Shown here one piece after another: positions 10,762-21,835 of a stretch of DNA of 64,000 bases. The first letter of the stretch is position 1, and the number at the start of each line of letters is the position of its first letter. The position numbers and the translations under genes were made by a program. Source of the DNA: Akkermansiaceae bacterium (GTDB taxonomy: Bacteria; Verrucomicrobiota; Verrucomicrobiia; Verrucomicrobiales; Akkermansiaceae); contig JAHCBC010000004.1 of the NCBI GenBank assembly GCA_019634595.1, forward strand, positions 558,001 through 622,000. The letters are read 5' to 3'. Under the pieces are notes generated by a model. The model did not search any database. It was not told the origin of the DNA and saw nothing but the letters and a program-made list of their open reading frames with translations.

Positions 10762-13700
10762 GTGAACTCGGAAAAAATTCTCAAAAAGGTGGCTGAGATC
10801 ATGGATGAAAATCCCGACGCCTCCGCAGAAGACGCCATGAACATGCTCAGCTTCCTGTTCGGAGGGAGTAGCCTTTCCATTGCGGCACTCAAGGAGACAC
10901 ATTCGCAGCTCTGTAAAATCCTTGCCCCAATAAATCTGTCCTCCGCCGTTCCTTTGATCGCCGCACTCGAAACAATTCCAAACCTTCAAAAATATGGAGT
11001 AAGATTAAGCGTGCTTCTACATCTAGCTCTAGTGAGTTGTCGCGGCGAACAGGAGCCCACAATCTCAGACTTAGATCAATGGATCCACTTGATCCGAGAA
11101 TCACCCACTTGCGTGCAAGAAGATCCGCCAGAAGATGTCTTTGTCGGCTATGTTTGTAGCCCAGCGGGAGGTTTCCGGGTATTCCCGGGACTGATTTCTA
11201 ATGCGGATTTCATCGTAGAAAGACTACTCACGTTTCTGCACAAAAAGCGAGAGTTCCCAACTTTCGCGGACGGACATGATTCTGTTGTTGAACTTCTCAA
11301 GCTGAGCGAAGCTATTGCAAACTCCCTAGCGCTGCCTCGTTATTTCACCAGAGTTGATCACACCGATAATGATCTACCTTCACCAGACCAAGCTCAAATA
11401 GAGACTCACACTAAAGCAGTCACCTTCAATGATGCCACTCTGATAGATCTTGGAATCGATAAAAATAAACTCACCCCATTTATCCTTGATCCATCTAAAG
11501 TGGAACAAATAAACAACGAAAATGTTTTCGGATCATCCATTGAAGTATTCCCATTGATCAATTTTGACGACATTCTCGTGATCGCGGCCCCTTCCATACT
11601 ATGTCGTGCAGCTGCAATACGAATACTTGATGTAGTCCGTAATCTCGGAGGCTGGGCAGACACATTTTTTGAAATTGAGAGTGCCGAATATTTTATTAAT
11701 AAGGTAATCCCGCATCTGGGCATAAAACCGAATCGAATCACTCTCCCGAAACCGGCCTCAGATGTACCACGGCTTTATCCTTATGCTGGGCAATTTGATT
11801 TTGGAATGCCCACCCTGGTTCTCACCCAAACCTCTCCACTCAGTCAGGGAAGCAACATCGAAGACCTTGAGACTCTTTCCGATCAGCAGATTGATGGATT
11901 TACCCAATACCTCTCCGACTGCTGCGAATGCTTGGAGCAGGTAGAGGGATTCAAAGGCGGAATAATTATCTTTGCGCTGTCAGGGGTTGGTAGGCCTATG
12001 GCAACCGCTTTGAAAGAACTACGTCCCAATTGGCACTTTTACTCCGCTCCGCTGGCGGATTGGAAAACACTTGCCACCGAGCATGATTTCACTACTCGGC
12101 GATTGTGGTATCTTGCGCAGCAGGAAGAAATGGCCGAGAGCGCCAAGATTCAGTTTGTAAACATGGCGGGGCTTTTGAACTTGTACGGTTTCTGGAAGCG
12201 AAGGCGTTTTGCCCTCCTGCCGGCGGACATGGATCCAAAGCAACCGAACAAGATGCTGATGCTCAGCAGCGATTGTGCGCAGCAAGTAAACTTGGAGAAT
12301 AAAAATACCAGTGACCGTCACTGCGTGTGGCATCCAATTGAGCTGAAATGGCTTGAGGTTGAACGGGACGGCGCTGGGCTTAATCCTGACGTTAGATCGA
12401 ACCTGAAATATTGCGACCACGAGTCGACCGTCAACGGAGTGCTCAGAGGATGCGTAAGTATAGAGAAATTCGCATGGTGGATTGAAGTCCGTGATCGTCC
12501 AAAATCATCAAAAGCTTCGGGCCACGTTTTTAAACTATGGGAGTGTGTCCAAAGGTGGAGCGAGCGGATTCTCTTGATCATGTCGAAAGACTATGGTCAT
12601 CTAATACCCCGGGAGGCCGTCATTCTTTTGCAATTTCCCGCTGCGGAAGACTGGAATCTTGACTCTATTTCTGAGCAGGAAGATCGTGATATGCAATTGA
12701 TTTGTGATATCCATCCCGCGAAGAATCTAATTTCCCTGACGATCAGTGAGTATTTCCTAAGTGAATTTTTTCAACCGAAGAATAGCGCTGAACGAAAAAT
12801 TGTGACTGCACTGGTGCGAGCCTTAGCCGAAAATAATGGGAAAGTATTTTTAGAAAACGAAGAGCAAGAATGTGTCCAAAGAATCGTCAAGAATCATGAT
12901 ACCAGATTTTTCCATATCCTGCGGTCGTCAGATCTAGAGGCCGTTATGGCGACGGGACGAGCAGAGCCAATGTTGATCCCGGAAGAGGAATTTGAGCGGG
13001 TCGGAATCGGTCTCGCATATACTGCTTCGAACGCTCCAGCTAAAATAATCACCGACCGTAAGGAGGCTCAAAAATTTCTCGAAAAAATTGTCAGAGGAAT
13101 CCAAGGCCGCCTTTCGGCCAAGCTAAAAGATCTCTGGATTTTACCTGTGGTTTCTCACTGTTTTAGCCAGTTGGATGAGTTATCGCGAGATAGCTCACGA
13201 TGGAATTTCTCCATCCGATCCCTCCTCGCTCTAGAAGAAAACGCTGAGTGGCTCCAAGACCATCTCCGAAACTCAGGCGGGCGTATAGCGCAAGCCGAGA
13301 TCGCTAATCGCGCACTTATTGAGACAGCAGCCTACTCTTGTGACCCTTCCTCAAGGGTGGTCGTTTCTCAAACAGAGCATCTTTCCATGCTAGCTGACAT
13401 CGCAGTAATGTTGCAGATCGCGGGATACCGAGATGCCATCACCAACGGATTAGTCGAACCCGAAATCAAGATTCATTTAAACGGTCAAATTGAATTCGAC
13501 GATGGATTTCGTGAGAAAGTCATGAAACCATATCTGACGTCTAGGGTGGATGACAATATTCGCCGAGCTGCAGAGCTCTACGACGATCATTTTTCAAAAG
13601 AGGTTATCGATGCCCCTCCCGCAAGCGAGCAAAACTCAGAAGCGGAGCGATTTGAAAGCGCATTTTTCGCTGAGTTTGGCTTCTACAGTGACTCTCTCAC

Positions 13701-14592
13701 TAAAGTGACCGAAGTCTTTGCCGAATTTGCGAAGAGATCTAGTCAGTCAGGAGGAACTCTCGAAGACCTGCAGCTAAGGCAACTTCTGATAAATCGTGCA
13801 ACCTTGAGCAAACATCAGACCGAAGCATTTTTGGAAAGATTCGTCTTACCAATGCGCCCCGCTTGGGATAAGGAGTTTCCAACCGGATGTGAGCCTAATG
13901 ATGTCTTCCCTTGGCGATTTTTTAGAGGGCTTTCTGTCTTAATTCGCCCTTTTGTGGAAGTTTCTAAATCGCCTAAGCAGTATGCAATTTCTGCTACACA
14001 TCTCCAAAGGTGGCGGAGTTATTTTATCCATTCACTCTTGAATGGCGACCTTCCAGATCGTATTTTTCGGTCTGTCGAGATGAAGAGCTATTTGGGCGGG
14101 CTCACCAAGAAGCGCGGTGAGCGTTTTGAGAAGAAGGTGGCCGACGAAATGAGGAAAATTCTTCCTGAAGTTCGGCACAGCGTAAAGATGCGTGAGCTTG
14201 GAAAAGCAGATGCCAGCCCGAGTGACGATGTCGATGTGGTCGCTTGGGATCTTAACTCAGGACGTGTCTACTTACTGGAATGTAAAAGCCTGAAACGTGC
14301 CCTCACGGCATCCCAAGTCATTCAGCAGTTGGAAAGTTTTCGCGGAGACCCAGAAAATACCGACGATTATCTTGCGAAGCATGTTCGAAGAGTCGAGTGG
14401 TTGAAAGCGAATTCTGATGGAGTTACTCGTCTCACGGGGATTTCGGCAGCTAATATTCAATGGACACCTATTTTAGTAAGCGACGGCAGAGTACCGATGT
14501 CTCATTTTGAGATGTCCGCAGTTCCGCGAGATCAGATCATTGCGTATGCTGATCTACGTCCCTTAATCAGAGATCAATTGTTCCCTGCATGA
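10762..14592 (+). CDS. Unrecognised 1276-residue protein with C-terminal PD-(D/E)xK nuclease-like domain
   Basis: I recognise no family for most of this protein. The C-terminal ~165 residues have the order expected of a restriction-endonuclease-like fold. KKRGERFEKKVADEM (E1123) is a helix that may give the first acidic residue. SDDVDVVAWD (D1158) is followed by YLLECKSLK (E1173, K1175), the D-x(n)-ExK signature. The first ~1100 residues look mostly alpha-helical; no P-loop, helicase, protease or membrane motif was seen. A GTG start at 10762 gives 1276 residues. The ATG at 10801 has a better ribosome-binding site (AAGGTGG, 8 nt spacing) and gives 1263. Codon use is visibly richer in A and T than in the neighbours. 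The gene is alone in a 4.35-kb island bracketed by copies of the acnB 3' end. A mobile defence or DNA-processing role is inference. Confidence 0.75.
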   Translation: MNSEKILKKVAEIMDENPDASAEDAMNMLSFLFGGSSLSIAALKETHSQLCKILAPINLSSAVPLIAALETIPNLQKYGVRLSVLLHLALVSCRGEQEPTISDLDQWIHLIRESPTCVQEDPPEDVFVGYVCSPAGGFRVFPGLISNADFIVERLLTFLHKKREFPTFADGHDSVVELLKLSEAIANSLALPRYFTRVDHTDNDLPSPDQAQIETHTKAVTFNDATLIDLGIDKNKLTPFILDPSKVEQINNENVFGSSIEVFPLINFDDILVIAAPSILCRAAAIRILDVVRNLGGWADTFFEIESAEYFINKVIPHLGIKPNRITLPKPASDVPRLYPYAGQFDFGMPTLVLTQTSPLSQGSNIEDLETLSDQQIDGFTQYLSDCCECLEQVEGFKGGIIIFALSGVGRPMATALKELRPNWHFYSAPLADWKTLATEHDFTTRRLWYLAQQEEMAESAKIQFVNMAGLLNLYGFWKRRRFALLPADMDPKQPNKMLMLSSDCAQQVNLENKNTSDRHCVWHPIELKWLEVERDGAGLNPDVRSNLKYCDHESTVNGVLRGCVSIEKFAWWIEVRDRPKSSKASGHVFKLWECVQRWSERILLIMSKDYGHLIPREAVILLQFPAAEDWNLDSISEQEDRDMQLICDIHPAKNLISLTISEYFLSEFFQPKNSAERKIVTALVRALAENNGKVFLENEEQECVQRIVKNHDTRFFHILRSSDLEAVMATGRAEPMLIPEEEFERVGIGLAYTASNAPAKIITDRKEAQKFLEKIVRGIQGRLSAKLKDLWILPVVSHCFSQLDELSRDSSRWNFSIRSLLALEENAEWLQDHLRNSGGRIAQAEIANRALIETAAYSCDPSSRVVVSQTEHLSMLADIAVMLQIAGYRDAITNGLVEPEIKIHLNGQIEFDDGFREKVMKPYLTSRVDDNIRRAAELYDDHFSKEVIDAPPASEQNSEAERFESAFFAEFGFYSDSLTKVTEVFAEFAKRSSQSGGTLEDLQLRQLLINRATLSKHQTEAFLERFVLPMRPAWDKEFPTGCEPNDVFPWRFFRGLSVLIRPFVEVSKSPKQYAISATHLQRWRSYFIHSLLNGDLPDRIFRSVEMKSYLGGLTKKRGERFEKKVADEMRKILPEVRHSVKMRELGKADASPSDDVDVVAWDLNSGRVYLLECKSLKRALTASQVIQQLESFRGDPENTDDYLAKHVRRVEWLKANSDGVTRLTGISAANIQWTPILVSDGRVPMSHFEMSAVPRDQIIAYADLRPLIRDQLFPA

Positions 14593-14604
14593 GTAATTCA
14601 CCGG

Positions 14605-14717
14605 GCCATCCTCGGCCGCACGCCGAGCCTAGAGGAATACAAGGACGCCGTCGCGGGCATCGACCTCACCACCTTCGCCCCACCGATGAAGGAACTGGTG
14701 GCCGGGTTCTGACGGAA
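14605..14717 (+). repeat. Right copy of 113-bp direct repeat (acnB 3' end, putative att)
   Basis: This near-identical copy of 10145-10257 begins 12 bp after the island gene's stop. It encodes an AcnB C-terminus from AILGRTPSLEEYK to ELVAGF and a TGA, but has no start and is not a gene. It is directly followed by a strong terminator and acnA. It may therefore be the original acnB end, displaced when the island inserted, with the left copy supplied by the element. Confidence 0.9.
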
Positions 14718-14741
14718 CGCCGGATCCACGCCTCATTTGGA

Positions 14742-14775
14742 AAGCCGCCCCTGTCATGCAGCGGGCGGCTTTTTT
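14742..14775 (+). terminator. Rho-independent terminator behind the displaced acnB end
   Basis: AAGCCGCCC (14742-14750) pairs with GGGCGGCTT (14763-14771) across a 12-nt loop, and six T residues run from 14770 to 14775. It would stop transcription from the island gene, or originally from acnB. Confidence 0.85.
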
Positions 14776-14810
14776 GACGCCCATTGCCAAAGTAAATCGC
14801 CGAAATGAAA

Positions 14811-14904
14811 TTCAACCACAGATGAACGCAGATGGACACAGATTGAAGAGATCGGTCCAAAATCTTTTCTTATCCGCGTCCATCTGCGTTCATCTGTGGT
14901 TGAA
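14811..14904. repeat. Perfect 27-bp inverted repeat element
   Basis: The left arm (14811-14837, beginning TTCAACCACAGATGAACGC) is perfectly complementary to the right arm (14878-14904); 40 bp separate them. No coding sequence is involved. It shares the AACCAC...GAT design of the element at 991-1087, so it belongs to a dispersed palindrome family. It lies about 100 bp before the acnA start, in a 410-bp gap (14593-15002) that otherwise holds the repeat copy and terminator. Confidence 0.8.
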
Positions 14905-15002
14905 ACCCTTCTGATCTGCTTGCCGCGGATCAGCCCCCTTTCCAACGGAAATTCAGGATGCCTCTGGCAGAATCCTGACTCCTGTTGTATGGGTAGTCCC
15001 AT

Positions 15003-17681
<2,679 letters not shown>

Positions 17682-17738
17682 GCACCGGGAGCACTCATCC
17701 CCCAGACCCGCGGTTTTCCCCGGTTTTCAGGGGGAGGA

Positions 17739-19559
17739 TCAGTCTTTCCAGATGAAGCGGACACTGTGCGGGGAGAGAACCACCGGCGACTTCAGCAAAA
17801 GGGAGGCATCGGCGGAAACACCGGAGGCTTCGATGGCGGAGGAAATCCATGGGGTGGAGGTATCCATGCCGTTCGAGGTGACGGTCACCGACTGCGGAAC
17901 GGAGGTCCGGTTGACAAGAACGAATGCGGGTTTGCCATTCTTGACGGCTGCGAACGGAACGACGGATTGTTCGGAACTGGAAGCGACCTGCGCGGGGCTG
18001 CCGTCGAGCCGGGTGTTGAAGTGATGGAAGACATGAGCAGCCGGGCGCAAGGTGCCGTCCATGTTCATTTTGCCGTAGGCTCCGTCCTGGTCACTCCAGG
18101 CATTGATGGCGGTGAGATCCGGAATCCGGGAGTGAGCGATGAGGAACAGGGCATCGAAGACGGCGCCTTTATGGTTCGCCATGCGTGGATCCCTGGGCTC
18201 CCAAGTATAGTTGATGTTGAATTCGTTGAGATGGAATTCGAGGCGGCTTGAGGATACTTCGTCGCGGACGCTTTCGATGAGGGAGATTGTGTTCCTGGCC
18301 ATCGAAGACGTTTTGTCGTAAACCGACCGGTCGCTTTCCTCGGCGGAACCGGTGGCATAGATATGGAAGGAAAGGAAGTCGAGGTTCCGTCGTGTGAGGC
18401 GCGCATACTCCGTTAGCTGCTGGGTGGGCAGAGGATGGCAGGCGGCCGGTCCTCCGAGTTTGATGTCAGGATCGACCTTCCGCATCGCCGCAGCCGCCGT
18501 ATTATGGATTTTCGCCAGGGCCGGCACATCAGCCGGAGGCCCGGCGGGGCCGCGTTCATGCGGTCTCCAGTAGGCGACGTCCTTTTCATTGGTGATCTCC
18601 CAATAGCGGATGCCTGCCTTGAACTCCCTGTTAATGATCCGGACCAAGTCCGCGCAGAGAAGTGAGTAAGGCTCAACCATGTCGGGATCGAGACGTCCGT
18701 CCTTATCGGCGTCATATGCCTCGGGCCAACTGTTGATGTTGAGCAGGAGTTCGGTTCCGGACGGAGGCCGCAGCGAGTCGAGAGCCGCGCGGATCTTGTC
18801 TTTGTTCCATGTACCGGTGGCCGGATCGAACCAAGTTTTGACAAGGCTGCCGTTGTGGATGCGGAGCAGACGGGGCTTCATGAAGGAGATGCCTTCGCTC
18901 CAACCGGGGCGTGGCGAGGTGGCGGAGAAGCCGTGCTGGCAGTTCAAGGAATACAGGTAAGGGGAAACGGGGCGGGAAAGGCGGTTCCAGTTGATGACGA
19001 CACGGGCATTCTCCGCGGGGACGGCTTCCGTTGGCGGCGCGGAGGGTGCGGCGGAGGGTTGCCATGTGGGGTCGGCCGTGATGACGAGGGCGTCAACGCC
19101 GCTCTTCGGGGTGCGGTTGACCTCGCTGATGAAGTGGATGCTGCCGCCGAGCCGGGAACGTTCAAAGGAACCCACTTTGCGCCATCCGAAGCCGTCGGGG
19201 TGGCGGGTCCAGTCCCAGGGAAATTCGACGGCTTTGCCATCGATGCTGGTTTTCATCTGGAGGGCGGTGGCCTGGTAGCGGACCCAGATATGAAGGGGAT
19301 CTCCCTCCGGGGGGAGATCGCCCGCTGCGACAGACTGGTAATCGGCGGTGGCGGTGAGGTATCTGCCGGTGAAAGCGGCCGGATCTTCGCGGGGCAGGAG
19401 TTTGGCATTGCCGGATACGGCGGGTCCGAAGAGCGCGGTGGTTTTCGTGTCGGATCGGGCGGGAAGATCCGCGGCCAACGGGGGTTGGGCGGAGGATGGC
19501 ATACAGGTCGCCAGGATGGTGCAGATAAGGATTTCCCGGAGAGTGCGCGAGAGGTTCAT
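17739..19559 (-). CDS. Secreted glycoside hydrolase-like TIM-barrel protein
   Basis: A 606-residue exported protein with a signal peptide (ILICTILATCMPSSAQ, residues ~10-25). Residues ~30-170 look like a beta-sandwich. From about residue 190 (VVINWNRLSRPVSPYLYSLN) a catalytic barrel of glycosidase clan A type follows, resembling GH39 or GH51. E325 in YWEITNEKD is the likely acid/base and E446 in FHLNEFNINY the likely nucleophile. A C-terminal beta domain ends at the stop. It probably cuts an extracellular polysaccharide or oligosaccharide; substrate and exact family are not determined. It is convergent with acnA. Confidence 0.7.
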   Translation of the reverse strand: MNLSRTLREILICTILATCMPSSAQPPLAADLPARSDTKTTALFGPAVSGNAKLLPREDPAAFTGRYLTATADYQSVAAGDLPPEGDPLHIWVRYQATALQMKTSIDGKAVEFPWDWTRHPDGFGWRKVGSFERSRLGGSIHFISEVNRTPKSGVDALVITADPTWQPSAAPSAPPTEAVPAENARVVINWNRLSRPVSPYLYSLNCQHGFSATSPRPGWSEGISFMKPRLLRIHNGSLVKTWFDPATGTWNKDKIRAALDSLRPPSGTELLLNINSWPEAYDADKDGRLDPDMVEPYSLLCADLVRIINREFKAGIRYWEITNEKDVAYWRPHERGPAGPPADVPALAKIHNTAAAAMRKVDPDIKLGGPAACHPLPTQQLTEYARLTRRNLDFLSFHIYATGSAEESDRSVYDKTSSMARNTISLIESVRDEVSSSRLEFHLNEFNINYTWEPRDPRMANHKGAVFDALFLIAHSRIPDLTAINAWSDQDGAYGKMNMDGTLRPAAHVFHHFNTRLDGSPAQVASSSEQSVVPFAAVKNGKPAFVLVNRTSVPQSVTVTSNGMDTSTPWISSAIEASGVSADASLLLKSPVVLSPHSVRFIWKD

Positions 19560-19927
19560 GGGAGGACTGGTGGGAGAATCATTTCATTTCTCCGGGATGA
19601 TGGAGGTTGGAGAGGAAGAAGAAGCCGGTGCCCCGAGGACGGCAGGATGGAGGGCGCTTCCATAGGGTGGAGATGAAACTCGATGGCCGGAGGGACGCGG
19701 GGAATTCGCATCGAAGGTAGCAGTCGGAGGATTTGTAACTTAATGAAGGGGAAGATGTCAATTTCGCGGAAAATCGTGTCCCATTTTGATGATCAATGAC
19801 CTGTCCCACTGTTACGGATTCTGAACAAACAAAGGAGAGGGCACTTACCTGTGCCCCGGTGGCATCAGCGAATGTGGCGGCTTTGCCGCAATGTCCACTC
19901 TACGTACACTCCACTATGTATTTCCAT
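19560..19927. repeat. Gene-free stretch with dispersed palindromic repeat
   Basis: No gene is supported here. At about 19830-19905 lies a compound repeat related to 6625-6885. GGGCAC/GTGCCC arms are followed by CCGGTGGCAT and then by GTGGCGGCTTTGCCGCAATGT, whose second half matches the hairpin at 6842-6868. The part next to 19559 is the 5' flank of the glycoside hydrolase gene; no promoter could be assigned. Confidence 0.55.
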
Positions 19928-20662
19928 CTACCGTATCACGTATTTGAAATAGAGCTTCTGATATTTCTCATCCTCCTTTTGGCGGAGTGCGATGGTGGGA
20001 TTCTCGACATCCCCAATGATCATCCCGCGTTTCACCTGCCATAGAGGCCTTCGATAGCCCAATTCAAATTTGGGAATGGTCTTCCAATCTTTCTCCGGCT
20101 TGTGGGTGTAGGAAAATTCCTGGGCGGTGAGGAACTTCTGCTTTCCCGCAAAGGACTCGAACCCTAACTGCATCGGCCCACCATTGTTGGTCATTTCGAT
20201 GGTAATGACGTCACCGCTCTTGACGAACATCCGCGCCGCCTCCGGCTTTTGGAACCCAGCTTGGAGAATCACCTTGCCGTTGACTGCCATCACGCCCCAA
20301 TCGTCACACCATAATGCGATGGCAACTTCGGTCACCCGCTCTCCGTTGATCGGAGGTGCGCCCGGAACACTTACCGAACGCTTCGCCCGCAATGCCGATC
20401 CATCGGGAGACACCTCCGTGTCAAAAGTCTGCCCATGGCCCCATGTGATGGCGTATCGCTGGATCGCATCGGAAAAGGGATCGGATTCCCATTTCCCTTC
20501 GGTGAAATTTCCGTCGTCCCCCCATATTGCGGCGGTTCCATCGACTCTGGCCTTGAGAATCCTCCCATCCGTCAAGCGCCAGCAACCGACAAGCAAATGA
20601 TTTCCGCAGGAAATGGCGATTCCCAGCGCAGTGACAAGCATGCTACAGGCAAGAGTCCTCAT
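19928..20662 (-). CDS. Hypothetical exported protein
   Basis: A 244-residue protein with a hydrophobic N-terminus (MRTLACSMLVTALGIAISCG) that fits a signal peptide. The mature part is rich in tryptophan and beta-strand pattern. It begins VGCWRLTDGRILKARVDG, which resembles short N-terminal motifs of secreted Verrucomicrobial proteins involving a WTDxxGR-like SHD1 segment, but I cannot assign it. The middle (VKSGDVITIEMTNNGG) suggests a sugar-binding-like sandwich. No operon partners are evident. Confidence 0.6.
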   Translation of the reverse strand: MRTLACSMLVTALGIAISCGNHLLVGCWRLTDGRILKARVDGTAAIWGDDGNFTEGKWESDPFSDAIQRYAITWGHGQTFDTEVSPDGSALRAKRSVSVPGAPPINGERVTEVAIALWCDDWGVMAVNGKVILQAGFQKPEAARMFVKSGDVITIEMTNNGGPMQLGFESFAGKQKFLTAQEFSYTHKPEKDWKTIPKFELGYRRPLWQVKRGMIIGDVENPTIALRQKEDEKYQKLYFKYVIR

Positions 20663-20887
20663 TCCACAGATGAATTGCAGGCCACGGCGGCAGCAAAAGG
20701 ATTTTCAAGCGGATATCGGATCTCCTCCCGCTCGCGGAAAGGAACTCCCCCCTTCACGCCTTTTTCACAGAGAGCATGCAGGGAATCTGTTGCACCGCGC
20801 CCGCACCCGTTGTTTCTTGATGGGACAAGCTCCGGCAGTCTCTAACAGGGACCTTGCCGGGACGTGTCGCCCACAAAAACCCCACCC

Positions 20888-21823
20888 ATGTCCGCCCAGG
20901 CCACCGCCCAACGTCTCGAAACCGCCGTTTGCTCCATCATCAAGGGCCAACAGAATGTGATCCGCCGGGTGCTGGCGTGCATGGTGGCGGGGGGGCACGT
21001 GCTGCTGGAGGACTACCCTGGCACGGGCAAGACCACCTTGGCCAAAGCCATCGCCAGGGCCATCCGTGGCACCACCTTCAAGCGGGTGCAGTTCACGCCG
21101 GACCTGCTGCCGTCGGACATCCTCGGCATTTCCGTGCTGGATCCGAAAAGCCAGGAGTTCCGCTTCCACCCCGGCCCCATCTTCACGGACATCCTGCTGG
21201 CGGATGAGATCAACCGCGCGTCCCCGCGGACGCAGAGCGCGCTGCTGGAGGCCATGGGCGAAAGGCAGGCCACCATCGAGGGCGAGCGCCACCTGCTGGA
21301 TGGTGTTTTCTTCGTCATCGCCACGCAGAACCCGGTGGAGTTCCGCGGCACCTATCCGCTGCCGGAGGCGCAGATGGACCGCTTCGCCATGCAGTGTGCG
21401 CTGGGCTATGTTTCCGCGGAGGAGGAGGCGCAGATCCTGGCGGACCAGATGGAGGTGCACCCGGTGGATGTGCTGGAACCCGTGGCCAGCCGGGAGGAAG
21501 TGCTGGAGCTGATGGAGGCGTCGAAGCACGTGCGCTTCAGCGCGGAGCTGCGCCACTACGTGGTCTCCCTGGTGGCGGCCACCCGCGGCAGGACGGACGT
21601 ACAGCTCGCCGCCAGCCCGCGCGCCTCCCTGGCGCTCATGAAAATTTCCCAGTCCCTCGCCCTGTTCGAGGGCCATGACTTCGTTTCCCCGGAGATCATC
21701 CAGGCCGTGGCGGCTGATGTCATCGCCCACCGTCTGGTGCTTTCCCCGGAGGCACGCTACTCCGGCATCACCGCAAGGCGGATCGTGGCGGACATCATCG
21801 AGGAAACCCCAGTCCCGGTCTAG
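20888..21823 (+). CDS. MoxR-family AAA+ ATPase (operon 1)
   Basis: A 311-residue AAA+ ATPase of the MoxR/RavA group, thought to act as a chaperone that matures or activates client proteins. The Walker A motif YPGTGKTT is at residues 43-50 and Walker B is ILLADEINRA. ATQNPVEFRGTYPLPEAQ is the MoxR signature before sensor 1, and SPRASLALM is near sensor 2. An in-frame GTG at 20864 would add eight residues, but the ATG at 20888 gives the usual start. The next gene, DUF58, begins 12 bp after the stop and a transglutaminase follows. This trio is a widespread conserved operon. A second MoxR-DUF58 pair is at 34363-36666. Confidence 0.93.
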   Translation: MSAQATAQRLETAVCSIIKGQQNVIRRVLACMVAGGHVLLEDYPGTGKTTLAKAIARAIRGTTFKRVQFTPDLLPSDILGISVLDPKSQEFRFHPGPIFTDILLADEINRASPRTQSALLEAMGERQATIEGERHLLDGVFFVIATQNPVEFRGTYPLPEAQMDRFAMQCALGYVSAEEEAQILADQMEVHPVDVLEPVASREEVLELMEASKHVRFSAELRHYVVSLVAATRGRTDVQLAASPRASLALMKISQSLALFEGHDFVSPEIIQAVAADVIAHRLVLSPEARYSGITARRIVADIIEETPVPV

Positions 21824-21835
21824 CCGGATACCGCC

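Noticed and set aside
14605..14717. A separate small gene in the right repeat copy
   Set aside because: It is only the acnB 3' end without a start codon or ribosome-binding site.
17690..17738. Terminator between acnA and the convergent hydrolase gene
   Set aside because: Only a weak CCCC/GGGG hairpin is visible and no T-tract follows.
20663..20887. Small plus-strand gene before MoxR
   Set aside because: The frame runs across the opposite gene's start and into MoxR, and its composition is non-coding-like.
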